Assembly: GCF_009765705.1 (NCBI RefSeq) | Contig: NZ_LMUX01000021.1 | Location: 1,607,752 to 1,671,751 of the forward strand | Reading direction: 5' to 3' | From: Burkholderia sp. L27(2015) | Lineage (GTDB): Bacteria > Pseudomonadota > Gammaproteobacteria > Burkholderiales > Burkholderiaceae | DNA: 64,000 nt | Shown here: positions 17,918 to 26,274 of the stretch, in pieces | How positions within the stretch are numbered: position 1 is the first letter of the stretch | How the letters are laid out: every line of letters starts with the position of its first letter | Made by a program: the position numbers and the translations under genes | Notes under the pieces: generated by a model | What the model was told of the DNA's origin: nothing | Database searches by the model: none | What the model saw: the letters and a program-made list of their open reading frames with translations, nothing else

Positions 17918-18366
17918 GTCGCTGATTCCTGGGTAAGCGTTTCGACGAAATGCATGCCCTTTGCAAGCAGCCCCTGCCGGAAGTAAAAGCGTTGCGCCAG
18001 CGCCATATGCAAGCCGGTATCGAGCACAAAATGTTGGCAGTGCAGCGCGACCGCGCGTTGCCGTGCCGCTTGCAACAGACGTTCACCAAACCCGCCGCGA
18101 TGCAACGAAGCCGTTACCACCAGATCGTCGACGTAAATGAAGCGGCCGTAGATCAAATTGTCCTGCAACCGATAGCCGGCAAGTCCAACGATTGCGCCAT
18201 CGTGCCACGCCGCAAGCAAGCGATACCCCTGAGCGCGTTGCCGCGCGATCTGCGCCGCGTAGGTTGCGGGGTCGCTCAGATGCGGTCGCAATTCCTTCAT
18301 CACCGAGAACGACGCTTCCAGATCGTCGTCGCTTTCGATATGTTTTATTTCCAATTGAGACCGCAT
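17914..18366 (-). CDS. GNAT-family N-acetyltransferase
   Basis: 150 residues. The acetyl-CoA binding segment is near V-V-T-A-S-L-H-R-G-G-F-G-E-R-L-L (Q/R-x-x-G-x-G/A type), with flanking strands typical of the fold. I choose the ATG at 18364-18366 because GGAG lies six bases before it; an ATG four codons upstream lacks a site. It lies between an AhpD-like gene and an azoreductase-like gene, consistent with one stress or detoxification operon. Substrate unknown. Confidence 0.8.
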   Translation of the reverse strand: MRSQLEIKHIESDDDLEASFSVMKELRPHLSDPATYAAQIARQRAQGYRLLAAWHDGAIVGLAGYRLQDNLIYGRFIYVDDLVVTASLHRGGFGERLLQAARQRAVALHCQHFVLDTGLHMALAQRFYFRQGLLAKGMHFVETLTQESAT

Positions 18367-18408
18367 GCTTTTCTCCATGAAGTGAGTGGCGACCAGGGCA
18401 ACCAGCCC

Positions 18409-18846
18409 TTACTCCGGCATCTTGCGGAACGCGATGGCAAAGCGATTCCAACTGTTGATCGACGTAATCAGTAGTGTCAGCTCCATCAATTCGGCATCGG
18501 TGAAATGTGGGCGAACCGCGGTCCACACGGCATCCGGCACGTGGCTTTGCGAGACCAGCGTCAGCGCTTCGGTCCATTCCAATGCGGCGCGCTCGCGATC
18601 GCTGAAGAACGGGGTTTCGCGCCATGCAGCGGTGGTAGCCAAGCGGCGTTCCGATTCGCCGGCTTTGCGGGCGTCGGTCACGTGCATGTCGAGGCAGAAT
18701 GCACAGCCGTTGATTTGCGATGCGCGCAAGCGGACCAATTCCTTAAGCAGGATGTCCAGCGTGCCCTTGTTGATTTGGCTTTCCACGCCCATCAGTGCCT
18801 TGATGGCGTCTTTGTCGGCGTTTGCGAAGTCGAGGCGAGTTTGCAT
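18409..18846 (-). CDS. AhpD-like carboxymuconolactone decarboxylase family protein
   Basis: 145 residues from ATG 18844-18846, which has AGGAG seven bases upstream. The peroxidase-type motif is present as C-A-F-C-L-D-M-H with the preceding V-R-L-R-A-S-Q-I-N-G, so a CxxC/His active site is intact. The family includes alkylhydroperoxidases and decarboxylases. It is the first gene of the minus-strand operon and diverges from the MocR-type regulator, which probably regulates it. Confidence 0.87.
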   Translation of the reverse strand: MQTRLDFANADKDAIKALMGVESQINKGTLDILLKELVRLRASQINGCAFCLDMHVTDARKAGESERRLATTAAWRETPFFSDRERAALEWTEALTLVSQSHVPDAVWTAVRPHFTDAELMELTLLITSINSWNRFAIAFRKMPE

Positions 18847-18960
18847 TTGAAGCTCCTGGGTCAGGTAGATCGAAGTGAACAAGTTGCGTTTGCTTGAGGT
18901 GTAGTATGCGAAAATCATGGCCGTGTTAGAAGAGCCAAGAAATGACAAAATGACTAGGCC

Positions 18961-20388
18961 ATGAAAGCAGCCAAACCTGAGCTGGATCTGCGCGTCGATC
19001 GCGCCCTGGAATTGCCGATGTACCTGCAGATATGCCAGCGTTTCAAAACGGCAATCGAGCAGGGCAACCTGCGTGCGGGCGATCGCGTGCCGGCCGTACG
19101 GGCGCTGGCGACCGAGCTGAATCTCGCGCGCGGTACGGTGGAAATGGCTTATCGCATCCTGACGGACGAGGGATATCTGCAGGTCAGGGGTGCGGCCGGC
19201 ACCGTGGTCTCGCCGTCGTTGCCGCGGCCGGCGGCCCTCAAGCCGCGCGTGATCGTGGCCGGACGAGCGGATGCGGCCCTCGTCGATTACGACGGTCAGG
19301 CACCGAAGCCGCTGCAAATGGGTTTGCCGGCGCTCGACGCATTTCCGCGCAAAGTGTGGAACCGGCTCGTCGGGCATCGCCTGCGCGGCAGCGAACCGGC
19401 GCGGCTGGCCTATCCGGACCCTGCCGGTTACGACAGCTTGCGTGCAAGGGTTGCGACTTATCTGGGCGTGTCGCGTGGCGTGATATGTCTGCCGGAACAG
19501 GTGTTCATCACGACCGGCTTGCGCAACTCGCTGGAACTGACGTTAAGCAGTCTTTCCACGGCCGGCGATGCGTTCTGGTTTGAAGACCCGGGTTATATTT
19601 TTGCTCGCTTGTTTCTGCAGAATGCCGCAGTCAAGATGGTGCCGGTGCCGGTCGATGAAAATGGATTGATGGTGGAAGCCGGCAAACGACTCAGTCCGCA
19701 TGCGAAATTCGCGATGGTTACGCCGTCGCATCAAAGTCCGCTGGGCGTGACGTTATCGTTGGAACGTCGGATGGCGCTTTTGGAATGGGCCAGCAAAGCC
19801 GGTAGCTGGATTATCGAAGACGACTACGATAGTGAGTTTCGTTATCGGGGGCGGCCGTTGGCGGCGTTGAAAAGCCTGGACCGCAACGATCGCGTGATTT
19901 ATAGCGGCACCTTCAGCAAGGCGATGTTTCCGGGGTTGAGGTTGGCTTATGTCGTCGCACCGGTCAGCGCGGTTGCGCGCTTTCAGGCGGCTTCCTACAA
20001 CCTGAACGCAGGTTGCCCGTACCTGTTTCAGGCTGGCATTGCCGACTTTATCTCCGAGGGTCATTTCTCAAGGCATTTGAAGAAGATGCGTCTGTTGTAC
20101 GCGGAACGTCGTGCGGTAACGTCGCGCGTTTTCCAGGAAGTGCTCGGCGACCGCATACGGATCGATTTGCAGCCGGGCGGCTTGCACATACTGGCGAAGC
20201 TGGCCGATCACGAAGACGATATCGCGCTGGGGGCCCTTGCGCGGGCTGCCGGTTTGGCCGTGCATTCTTTATCACGGTGGTACATCAATGCCAAGCCGCG
20301 ACAGGGATTGTTGATGGGTTTTGCCAATGTCATCGATGAGAAGGATGCGATGCAACTGGCGTTGAAACTCAAACAAGCATTGAGGTGA
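18961..20388 (+). CDS. MocR/PdxR-type GntR regulator with aminotransferase domain
   Basis: 475 residues. The GntR winged HTH occupies residues 15-85 (G-D-R-V-P-A-V-R-A-L-A, then L-A-R-G-T-V-E-M-A-Y). A class I aminotransferase-like domain fills the rest, with the PLP lysine likely in I-Y-S-G-T-F-S-K-A-M-F-P-G-L-R and the phosphate-binding aspartate and tyrosine region E-D-D-Y-D-S-E-F-R-Y. MocR proteins bind PLP or PLP adducts and switch divergent genes. The divergent AhpD/GNAT/azoreductase operon is the natural target. Confidence 0.9.
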   Translation: MKAAKPELDLRVDRALELPMYLQICQRFKTAIEQGNLRAGDRVPAVRALATELNLARGTVEMAYRILTDEGYLQVRGAAGTVVSPSLPRPAALKPRVIVAGRADAALVDYDGQAPKPLQMGLPALDAFPRKVWNRLVGHRLRGSEPARLAYPDPAGYDSLRARVATYLGVSRGVICLPEQVFITTGLRNSLELTLSSLSTAGDAFWFEDPGYIFARLFLQNAAVKMVPVPVDENGLMVEAGKRLSPHAKFAMVTPSHQSPLGVTLSLERRMALLEWASKAGSWIIEDDYDSEFRYRGRPLAALKSLDRNDRVIYSGTFSKAMFPGLRLAYVVAPVSAVARFQAASYNLNAGCPYLFQAGIADFISEGHFSRHLKKMRLLYAERRAVTSRVFQEVLGDRIRIDLQPGGLHILAKLADHEDDIALGALARAAGLAVHSLSRWYINAKPRQGLLMGFANVIDEKDAMQLALKLKQALR

Positions 20389-20488
20389 GCGACGTTCTGG
20401 AAGGTTTGCTCGTCCGCGGTTTCATTCGTGGTTTCCTCCGCGGTTTCCTTATTAGAAAGCCGCGGACCGGATACGCTGCGGCTCGCCG

Positions 20489-21019
20489 CTAGTCGAGGAA
20501 TACGTAATCGGCAAGATAGGGGCTGCTGCCTTCCTGTCCTTCTTGCGTGCAAGGTACGGTAGGCGCAACGCCGCCGCGCGTGTTCAATCTCTGCACGTAG
20601 CGCGCCGGAGCGAGGAGTCCTGGTCCCCCGGCATTCGTCGCCTGCAACAGCAACAGCGCAATGCTGCCGGGCTCGCTCGTATTGGCTGCCTGCTGCAGGA
20701 CCTTGCCGGTCAGCTTGCTGCCGTCGGATGCTTCCCAGCTCGGGCCGGCGTAATGCTTCACGACTCGCTTGCCGGATGCATCGTACAGATCCGCTTGGGG
20801 CGCCTTGAGCGTCCACGTCAATTGATTTTTCGGATCGCGCTTGCACACATAGACCTGCACACCGGATGCGGTCAGGGAAACAATCACATGCTGCGCATCG
20901 GCAGGTTGCAGCGTGGGCGGCGCGGTGGTCTGCGCGATTGCGGCGTAGGACGCCAGCAGAAATGCGCTGCCGATTGCAGCGCGGATCAATCTACTCTGTC
21001 TATCTAACACGTATGGCAT
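20489..21019 (-). CDS. DUF3455 secreted protein
   Basis: 176 residues with a signal peptide ending A-A-I-A-Q. The body (H-V-I-V-S-L-T-A-S-G-V-Q-V-Y-V-C, then T-W-T-L-K-A-P-Q-A-D-L, H-Y-A-G-P-S-W-E, Y-V-Q-R-L-N-T-R-G-G) matches the DUF3455 family seen in Burkholderiaceae and fungi. Two cysteines (V-Y-V-C and P-C-T) could form a disulfide. The protein should be periplasmic or secreted. Function is not known. Confidence 0.8.
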   Translation of the reverse strand: MPYVLDRQSRLIRAAIGSAFLLASYAAIAQTTAPPTLQPADAQHVIVSLTASGVQVYVCKRDPKNQLTWTLKAPQADLYDASGKRVVKHYAGPSWEASDGSKLTGKVLQQAANTSEPGSIALLLLQATNAGGPGLLAPARYVQRLNTRGGVAPTVPCTQEGQEGSSPYLADYVFLD

Positions 21020-21385
21020 AGGTTTTCCTGGTCGAATTTTCGCGGCGATCTCCGCTTCTGTGTCCGTCCAGTATCACACGGGCTTGCTTTTCGCGTCCGG
21101 CCTGCGCTTGGCGCGACATCGCAACCTGCGGCGCGACCGAACATGCCCGCTCGTGTGCCATTCGCTGCACCGGAAATGGGCCGGGATGCCCGATCGCGTG
21201 CCCGGCGCGACTAGCCAGAGTTGTCCGTCATGACTCACAAATCGTCGTGCGTTTCCAGGCAAGCGCGCAAGACCACGGAGTAGCGCGGCTGTCATGAAGT
21301 TCGTCGCGAGAGCGGCGTGCTCTGGCACGCTTCATGCTCAATGGCTAGCGTCAACGGATGAGCGTCGAGCTCAATAACTGATAGG
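21020..21385. other. Intergenic region before the riboswitch
   Basis: About 365 bases with no family-like coding frame. A minus-strand open frame (21074-21328) has no recognisable protein and no ribosome site. The promoter for the riboswitch operon should lie in the last 80 bases, but I cannot point to a convincing -35/-10 pair. Confidence 0.4.
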
Positions 21386-21514
21386 AAAGCTAGGGTTCCG
21401 GTTCGCACAAGACGTCGCGAATGCTGGTCCGAGAGCAGTCCGGCTCCGCTTCAAAAACGGGGCTCCACGGAGGGATAAAAGCCCGGGAGATGCGCATAGT
21501 GCGCTCTCCCGCGA
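21386..21514 (+). promoter_or_regulatory. Guanidine-I (ykkC) riboswitch
   Basis: The hallmark conserved blocks of the ykkC/guanidine-I aptamer appear in order: CTAGGGTTCCG (21390-21400), CTGGTCCGAGAG (21424-21435), an ACGG segment (21457-21460) and GGGATAAAAGCCCGGGAGA (21472-21490). A small hairpin (TTCGC/GCGAA) closes between the first two blocks. Known class members bind guanidinium and turn on genes for guanidine export, carboxylation or ABC transport. Here the element lies in the leader of an ABC binding protein and its operon. ykkC subtype 2 RNAs bind ppGpp or PRPP and look similar; the NitT/TauT-type transporter downstream favours guanidine. Confidence 0.92.
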
Positions 21515-21521
21515 CCTTTTT
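21484..21521 (+). terminator. Riboswitch expression-platform terminator
   Basis: CGGGAGA (21484-21490) pairs with TCTCCCG (21505-21511), and GCGCA (21492-21496) with TGCGC (21500-21504), leaving a single bulged T and a three-base loop. Five Ts follow at 21517-21521. The 5' arm uses the conserved 3' end of the aptamer, so ligand binding should block the hairpin and allow read-through (an ON switch). Confidence 0.85.
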
Positions 21522-21540
21522 CCCTTTCAGGAGCCTACGC

Positions 21541-22590
21541 ATGTCGTTCAAGTTCAAGAAGACTCTGTCCGCATTCTCCGCACTGACCGTCGCATCCGGC
21601 TTGCTGGCCGCAACGTGGTTAAGCACGCCGGTTGCATCAGCCGCTGGCACGGCCACTCCCGCGGCCACCTCAGCGGCCGCCACGCCCCTCAAGATTGGCA
21701 CTGTCGTGTGGATAGGCTACGGCCCGTTCTATGTTGCGCAGGCGCTCGACATGTATAAGAAATATGGCGTATCGGTGCAGTTGCAGTTCTTCACCGATCC
21801 CGGCTTGCTGCCGGCCGCGATAGAAAGCCACGCGCTCGACGGTGCGATGCTGACCTACGATCAGGTGATCGGTTCGGACGCGAAAGGTCTGCAGCAAAAG
21901 GTGGTGATGCCGATCGACTTCTCGGATGGCGCCGACGCCATCGTCGCCAGCTCGGACATCAAGAAGGTGACCGACTTCAAGGGCAAGAAAGTGGCGTATA
22001 ACCCGCTGTCGCCCTCCGACTTCTTGCTCGCTTATGCGTTGCAAACCAACGGCATGAGCGACCACGATATCGACTCCGTCAACATGACGCCCGAAGCGGT
22101 TCCGGCGGCCATGGTGTCCGGCAGTTTGCCGATCGGCGTGACCTATGAGCCCAACGTTTCGCAGATCCTCGCCGCGAAGAAGGGCAAGTACCATGTGGTC
22201 TATTCGTCGCACAACGCACCGGGCCTGATCGCCGACGTGCTGGTTTTTGACCAACCGTTCATCGATGCACATCCGGCGCAGGTGAAGGCGATTCTGCAAG
22301 CGTACGAAGATGGCCTGGCCTATATGAAGAGCCATCCGAAAGAAGCCGATCAGATCATCGGCAAGGCGCTCGGCGTGTCGGCCGACGACGTGAAGGCGCA
22401 ACTTGAAGGGGTCTACAACATCCCGCCCAAGGAGATGCCACAGAGTTTCGTCAAAGGCCCGAGCACGAAGTCGTACTACACCAGCGGCGCTGTGATCGGT
22501 TCCTTACTGCAGAAGAAAGGGCAAATTAGCACCGTGCCTGCAGTCGAGACCACCATCGACGCGCAGTTCGTCGCCCAGCTTGCCAAGTGA
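21541..22590 (+). CDS. ABC transporter substrate-binding protein, NitT/TauT (SsuA-like) type
   Basis: 349 residues starting at ATG 21541, eight bases after AGGAG (21529-21533). A signal peptide of about 35 residues ends A-S-A-A-G. The mature part matches the nitrate/taurine/sulfonate binding family (V-V-W-I-G-Y-G-P-F-Y-V-A-Q-A-L, then D-G-A-M-L-T-Y-D-Q, A-Y-N-P-L-S-P-S-D-F-L-L). It follows the guanidine-I riboswitch, a common setting for this family in proteobacteria, so a guanidine-like or guanidino compound is the likely ligand. It overlaps the desaturase gene at GTGA. Confidence 0.9.
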   Translation: MSFKFKKTLSAFSALTVASGLLAATWLSTPVASAAGTATPAATSAAATPLKIGTVVWIGYGPFYVAQALDMYKKYGVSVQLQFFTDPGLLPAAIESHALDGAMLTYDQVIGSDAKGLQQKVVMPIDFSDGADAIVASSDIKKVTDFKGKKVAYNPLSPSDFLLAYALQTNGMSDHDIDSVNMTPEAVPAAMVSGSLPIGVTYEPNVSQILAAKKGKYHVVYSSHNAPGLIADVLVFDQPFIDAHPAQVKAILQAYEDGLAYMKSHPKEADQIIGKALGVSADDVKAQLEGVYNIPPKEMPQSFVKGPSTKSYYTSGAVIGSLLQKKGQISTVPAVETTIDAQFVAQLAK

Positions 22591-23606
22591 ACGTCATGCC
22601 GACGCTCTATCGATATCGCGATGGTTTGCTGCCGAACACGCTAGGGTTGGCGTATGCGTTCGGGGGTTTCGCCGCCGGCATCGGGCTGTTGCTCATGCAG
22701 CCCTGGTGGGCGGCGGTGCTGGGCACACTGCTGCTCGCGCATGCCCTGATCATCGGTGCGTATTTTCTGCACGAGGCAGCGCACGGCACGATGTTCCACG
22801 GCGCGGCAGCCAACGCCCGGCTAGGCACCTGGCTGACCTGGTTGAACGGCAGTTGCTACGCGCCGTTCGGCGATCTCAGGCGCAAGCATATGCGTCATCA
22901 TGTCGATCGCGCCGACGTGCTGACTTTCGATGCCAAGGCCTTCCTGCTGCATTTGCCGCGTTGGGTGCGTAACGCGGTCTTGGCGCTCGAGTGGGCGTAT
23001 TTTCCCGCGGTCGAATTGATCATGCATGGCTACGTGATCGCTGCGCCGTTTCAATCGGCGGCGCGGCGTGCGCAGCGGCGGCGCATCGTGACGGTTCTTG
23101 TGGTGCGTGCGGTGCTGTTCGCGCTCCTTGCCTGGATTTCGCTCAAAGCGGTGGCGCTTTATTTGCTGGCGTGGTTGATCTGCGTGAGCGTGCTGCGTTT
23201 CACCGATGCCTATCAACATACCTACGATGCCTACGCGGTGCTTGAGGACGGCGCGCCAATCCCGAACGACAAGGTGCGTGACCATGCCTACGAGCAGCGC
23301 AACACGTATTCCAATCTGGTCTCGGTGCGCTTGCCTTGGCTAAACTTGCTGCTGTTGAACTTTCCGTATCACAACGCGCATCACGACCGGCCGATCGAGC
23401 CGTGGTATCGGTTGCCCGCTGCGCACGTCAAACTTTACGGCAGCGACGACAGTCAGGTGATTCCGATGTCGCGTTTGTTGACGAGCTTTCACCGGCATCG
23501 TGTGACGCGCATCTTGTCGAGCGATTACGGTGTGATGGACATTTCGCAAAAGCATGCGGACGACTTCTATGGCGCGGTGGGCGTGTCGTTCCTGACCGCC
23601 GTCTAG
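22587..23606 (+). CDS. Membrane fatty-acid desaturase/hydroxylase family protein
   Basis: 339 residues with four or more hydrophobic helices. The three histidine boxes that bind the di-iron centre are present: H-E-A-A-H (HxxxH), H-M-R-H-H (HxxHH) and H-N-A-H-H (HxxHH). Family members use O2 to desaturate or hydroxylate acyl chains, carotenoids or alkanes in the membrane. The GTG at 22587 overlaps the upstream stop; an ATG at 22596 is the alternative. Its place between a riboswitch-controlled binding protein and the rest of the operon suggests it oxidises the imported compound or a membrane lipid; both are inference. Confidence 0.88.
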   Translation: MNVMPTLYRYRDGLLPNTLGLAYAFGGFAAGIGLLLMQPWWAAVLGTLLLAHALIIGAYFLHEAAHGTMFHGAAANARLGTWLTWLNGSCYAPFGDLRRKHMRHHVDRADVLTFDAKAFLLHLPRWVRNAVLALEWAYFPAVELIMHGYVIAAPFQSAARRAQRRRIVTVLVVRAVLFALLAWISLKAVALYLLAWLICVSVLRFTDAYQHTYDAYAVLEDGAPIPNDKVRDHAYEQRNTYSNLVSVRLPWLNLLLLNFPYHNAHHDRPIEPWYRLPAAHVKLYGSDDSQVIPMSRLLTSFHRHRVTRILSSDYGVMDISQKHADDFYGAVGVSFLTAV

Positions 23607-23633
23607 GGCATCCCAACCAGGAGGAAGAAGTGC

Positions 23634-24416
23634 ATGACCCAGGTCCTGAGAATGTGGCCTTTGCTGACGGCCACACACCGCTACGACAAGTCGATCTCCA
23701 CGCGCAATCGCGGGGCGGGCACGGAGATCGATGCACCGATACTCGCGTATTTGATCGAGACGCGTAACGGCCGCATTTTGTACGACGTCGGCTGCGACTA
23801 TCGCAAGATAAGCGACCCGGCCTTGCGCGAGCGCTATTACAACTCGGCTGCGAGCCCGATGCCGGTGCCGCAGATGACCGAGGAGCAGCGTCTGCCTGGA
23901 CACTTGGCGCGGCTGGGCTTGAGTACCGCCGACGTGGATGTGGTGATGGTCGGCCACCTCCACTTCGACCATGCCGGTGGTTTGTGCGACGTGTGCGGTT
24001 GCGATATTCACGTGCATGAGGACGAGTTGGCGGCGGCGCGTGCACAGGCTGACGGCGCTTATTTCCAGGACGATTTCGCCGCCGACTACCGCTGGCGGCT
24101 GCAGCGCGATGAGTATGACTTGGCGCCCGGCGTGCGAGCGATCAATACGCCGGGACATACCGCGGGACACATGTCCTTGTGGATCGAATTGCCGAAAGGC
24201 AAACCGCTGATACTCGCCGGCGATGCGGCTGACCTGACCGAGAACCTTGAAGACGAAGTCGCGCCCGGCAGTTGCTGGAACGACCGCGAGGATCTTGCGC
24301 TCGCCAGCATCCGCAAGCTCAAGGCACTGGGTCACGAAACCGGTGCGACGATCTGGCCGAATCACGATATGGCGTTCTGGCGGCGCTTGTGCGAGGGACC
24401 GGCATGGCAAGCTTGA
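23634..24416 (+). CDS. Metallo-beta-lactamase-fold hydrolase, AHL-lactonase-like
   Basis: 260 residues starting at ATG 23634 after an AGGAGGAAG site. The zinc motif H-L-H-F-D-H-A-G-G, then H-T-A-G-H, the bridging aspartate in L-A-G-D-A-A-D and the final P-N-H-D are all present, so a two-metal site is expected. It groups with AiiA/AttM-type lactonases. The neighbours argue against quorum quenching and for hydrolysis of a lactone, ester or amide made in the same pathway. It shares 13 bases with the next gene. Confidence 0.87.
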   Translation: MTQVLRMWPLLTATHRYDKSISTRNRGAGTEIDAPILAYLIETRNGRILYDVGCDYRKISDPALRERYYNSAASPMPVPQMTEEQRLPGHLARLGLSTADVDVVMVGHLHFDHAGGLCDVCGCDIHVHEDELAAARAQADGAYFQDDFAADYRWRLQRDEYDLAPGVRAINTPGHTAGHMSLWIELPKGKPLILAGDAADLTENLEDEVAPGSCWNDREDLALASIRKLKALGHETGATIWPNHDMAFWRRLCEGPAWQA

Positions 24417-25393
24417 TGATCTCGCCGGACGGCGCCATGTCAGCGCGGGGTGGCGCCATGTCAGCGGCGCAGGCCGGGTCTATACCCGCGGCGCCGGAAG
24501 GCTCCATGCCCGCGGCGCAGGCGGATGCCTTGCTGCAGCTTGCTCTGGAGCAGGGCACGGCGGCGTCCCGGGCTCCGACAACCGTGCCTGCGGCTTATCG
24601 CGGCCTATGGCGACGTACTTTGCTGGTTTCCGGGGATGGCAGCCGCGACGAGGACACGCGCGTGTTCTGGATGCAGACGGCGCGCTTGCATATCGACATA
24701 CGCGTGCCGGCCAGCCGTTCATCGTATGTCGGCGCGGGCAGTCTCGACGAGCTCACTCGCGACGAGCTGGCGGGGCTGGGCGAACAGATGGGCTTTGCCG
24801 GGATCACGGTGGTGGAGGGTGGTCCCGGCATGACTTCCGAGTCGTGCACGTGGCACCGGCAGATTGATTACAGCGTGCCCAGCGAGGCGAAGGACATCGG
24901 CGCCATGCGATTCGAGACACCGAATATCGTGCTGGAAGATGGAATCGAGGCGGTGTATCACGAGCGTTGGGAGCGTGAGGCGAATTCGGCGGGCATCGTG
25001 TGGGCGCTACGGTTTTCACCGCAACAGGCATATGCGGCTGGCTTGTTGTCGTCGGGCGCTGCGTGGCAGGACGCAGGCGACGCGGCTCCTGCTGTGTTCG
25101 TGGCACGCTGCGGCAACCGCTTCATGCTGGCGCGGACGCGCTCGCCTGACGCACAGGCGGCGCTGGTGGCGCAGCGTGGCAGAAGCCTCGCGCAGGCGGT
25201 GCGCGATCCGGCGGTGAGCATCGAGCTCGCGCGCACATGGCTCGATTTTGAAATTTCCCTGGGCGAGGTGTACCGCCCCGACGGCGCACGCTGGATCGTC
25301 AGTCTCTCGACCTTGCCGTGGCGAGAAGGCCAAGCGGCTTTCGACCCGCACACCGGCGCTGCGCTAGACGCGCTGCCGCCCTCCGAACCTTAG
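24404..25393 (+). CDS. Uncharacterised protein in the guanidine-riboswitch operon
   Basis: About 329 residues from ATG 24404, which has GAGGG six bases upstream and overlaps the hydrolase gene. The first 45 residues are alanine, methionine and serine rich, with repeats of the type G-A-M-S-A and are coded by short DNA repeats (C-G-C-C-A-T-G-T-C-A-G-C type near 24430-24470). The rest contains Y-R-G-L-W-R-R-T-L-L, V-F-W-M-Q-T, L-H-I-D-I-R-V-P and W-H-R-Q-I-D-Y, a strand-rich pattern that reminds me of the lipocalin-like Hri1 fold. That resemblance is weak and unverified. No signal peptide or membrane segment is evident. Confidence 0.65.
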   Translation: MASLMISPDGAMSARGGAMSAAQAGSIPAAPEGSMPAAQADALLQLALEQGTAASRAPTTVPAAYRGLWRRTLLVSGDGSRDEDTRVFWMQTARLHIDIRVPASRSSYVGAGSLDELTRDELAGLGEQMGFAGITVVEGGPGMTSESCTWHRQIDYSVPSEAKDIGAMRFETPNIVLEDGIEAVYHERWEREANSAGIVWALRFSPQQAYAAGLLSSGAAWQDAGDAAPAVFVARCGNRFMLARTRSPDAQAALVAQRGRSLAQAVRDPAVSIELARTWLDFEISLGEVYRPDGARWIVSLSTLPWREGQAAFDPHTGAALDALPPSEP

Positions 25394-25416
25394 CCGAAGA
25401 CTGTAGAGGAGCCGTA

Positions 25417-26274
25417 ATGTCCACCGTCGAACACAACTTACGCCATGCGATAGAGCCGCCGCGACCGCGCGCCGCGCGAGCGAAGCGCGCACTGTGGAGC
25501 GTACGTGGCGAAATGCCCCGTTCGACCTATCTGTTGTTCGCGCTGCTCGGCTTGCTGATCCCCTTGCTCGCGTGGTGGGCGCTGGCCGCCTCCGGCATAG
25601 TCGACAGGGTCTTTATGCCCGGCCCCCTCGATGTGATGCATCGACTCGCGACATGGTGGGGCGACGATGGGCTGTCTAGCGATATCGCCATCAGCGTCTA
25701 TCGGGTTTGCGCCGGGTGGGCTCTCTCTGCGCTATTTGCCGTGCCGCTGGGTTTGCTGATCGGCACGTTCGCCCCGGTGCGAGCGATGCTGGAACCGCTG
25801 ACGGATTTCATCCGCTACATGCCGGCGGTGGCATTTATCCCGTTGGTGATGCTGTGGATTGGAATCGATGAGAGCGCGAAGATCGCCATTATTTTCATCG
25901 GCACGTTTTTCCAGATGGTTTTGATGGTCGCGGAGAACGTGCGCTTTGTGCCGATGGCCCAGATCGAAGCGGCGCAGACCATGGGCGCATCGCGCGAAGA
26001 GCTGGTGCGGCTGGTGATTTTTCCATGCGCTAAACCGGCGGTGCTTGATACGCTACGCATCACCATGGGTTGGGCGTGGACCTATCTCGTGGTGGCAGAG
26101 TTGGTCGCGGCCAATAGCGGGCTAGGCTATTCGATCTTGAAAGCGCAACGGTATTTGCAAACGGACAAGATTTTCGCGGGCATTTTGTTGATCGGCCTGA
26201 TCGGGCTCATGATCGATCAGATGTTTCGCTTGCTGCACCGCATCTGCTTCGGGCAATGGTTGGCAAAACGATGA
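25417..26274 (+). CDS. ABC transporter permease, NitT/TauT (SsuC-like) type
   Basis: 285 residues from ATG 25417 (AGAGGA upstream). About six membrane helices, and the cytoplasmic EAA loop reads I-E-A-A-Q-T-M-G-A-S-R-E-E-L-V-R-L-V-I-F-P. The family imports nitrate, taurine or sulfonates, and guanidine-type ligands in riboswitch-linked cases. It overlaps the ATPase gene by four bases (ATGA at 26271). It should pair with the binding protein at 21541. Confidence 0.9.
   Translation: MSTVEHNLRHAIEPPRPRAARAKRALWSVRGEMPRSTYLLFALLGLLIPLLAWWALAASGIVDRVFMPGPLDVMHRLATWWGDDGLSSDIAISVYRVCAGWALSALFAVPLGLLIGTFAPVRAMLEPLTDFIRYMPAVAFIPLVMLWIGIDESAKIAIIFIGTFFQMVLMVAENVRFVPMAQIEAAQTMGASREELVRLVIFPCAKPAVLDTLRITMGWAWTYLVVAELVAANSGLGYSILKAQRYLQTDKIFAGILLIGLIGLMIDQMFRLLHRICFGQWLAKR

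Noticed and set aside
21074-21328. An 84-codon minus-strand frame before the riboswitch
   Set aside because: No ribosome site, no recognisable protein pattern and unusual arginine-rich composition; treated as non-coding.
23634-24416. Reading the metallo-hydrolase as a quorum-quenching lactonase
   Set aside because: The fold and motifs fit, but no LuxI/LuxR pair is near and the gene lies in a riboswitch-controlled transport operon, so a pathway enzyme is more likely.
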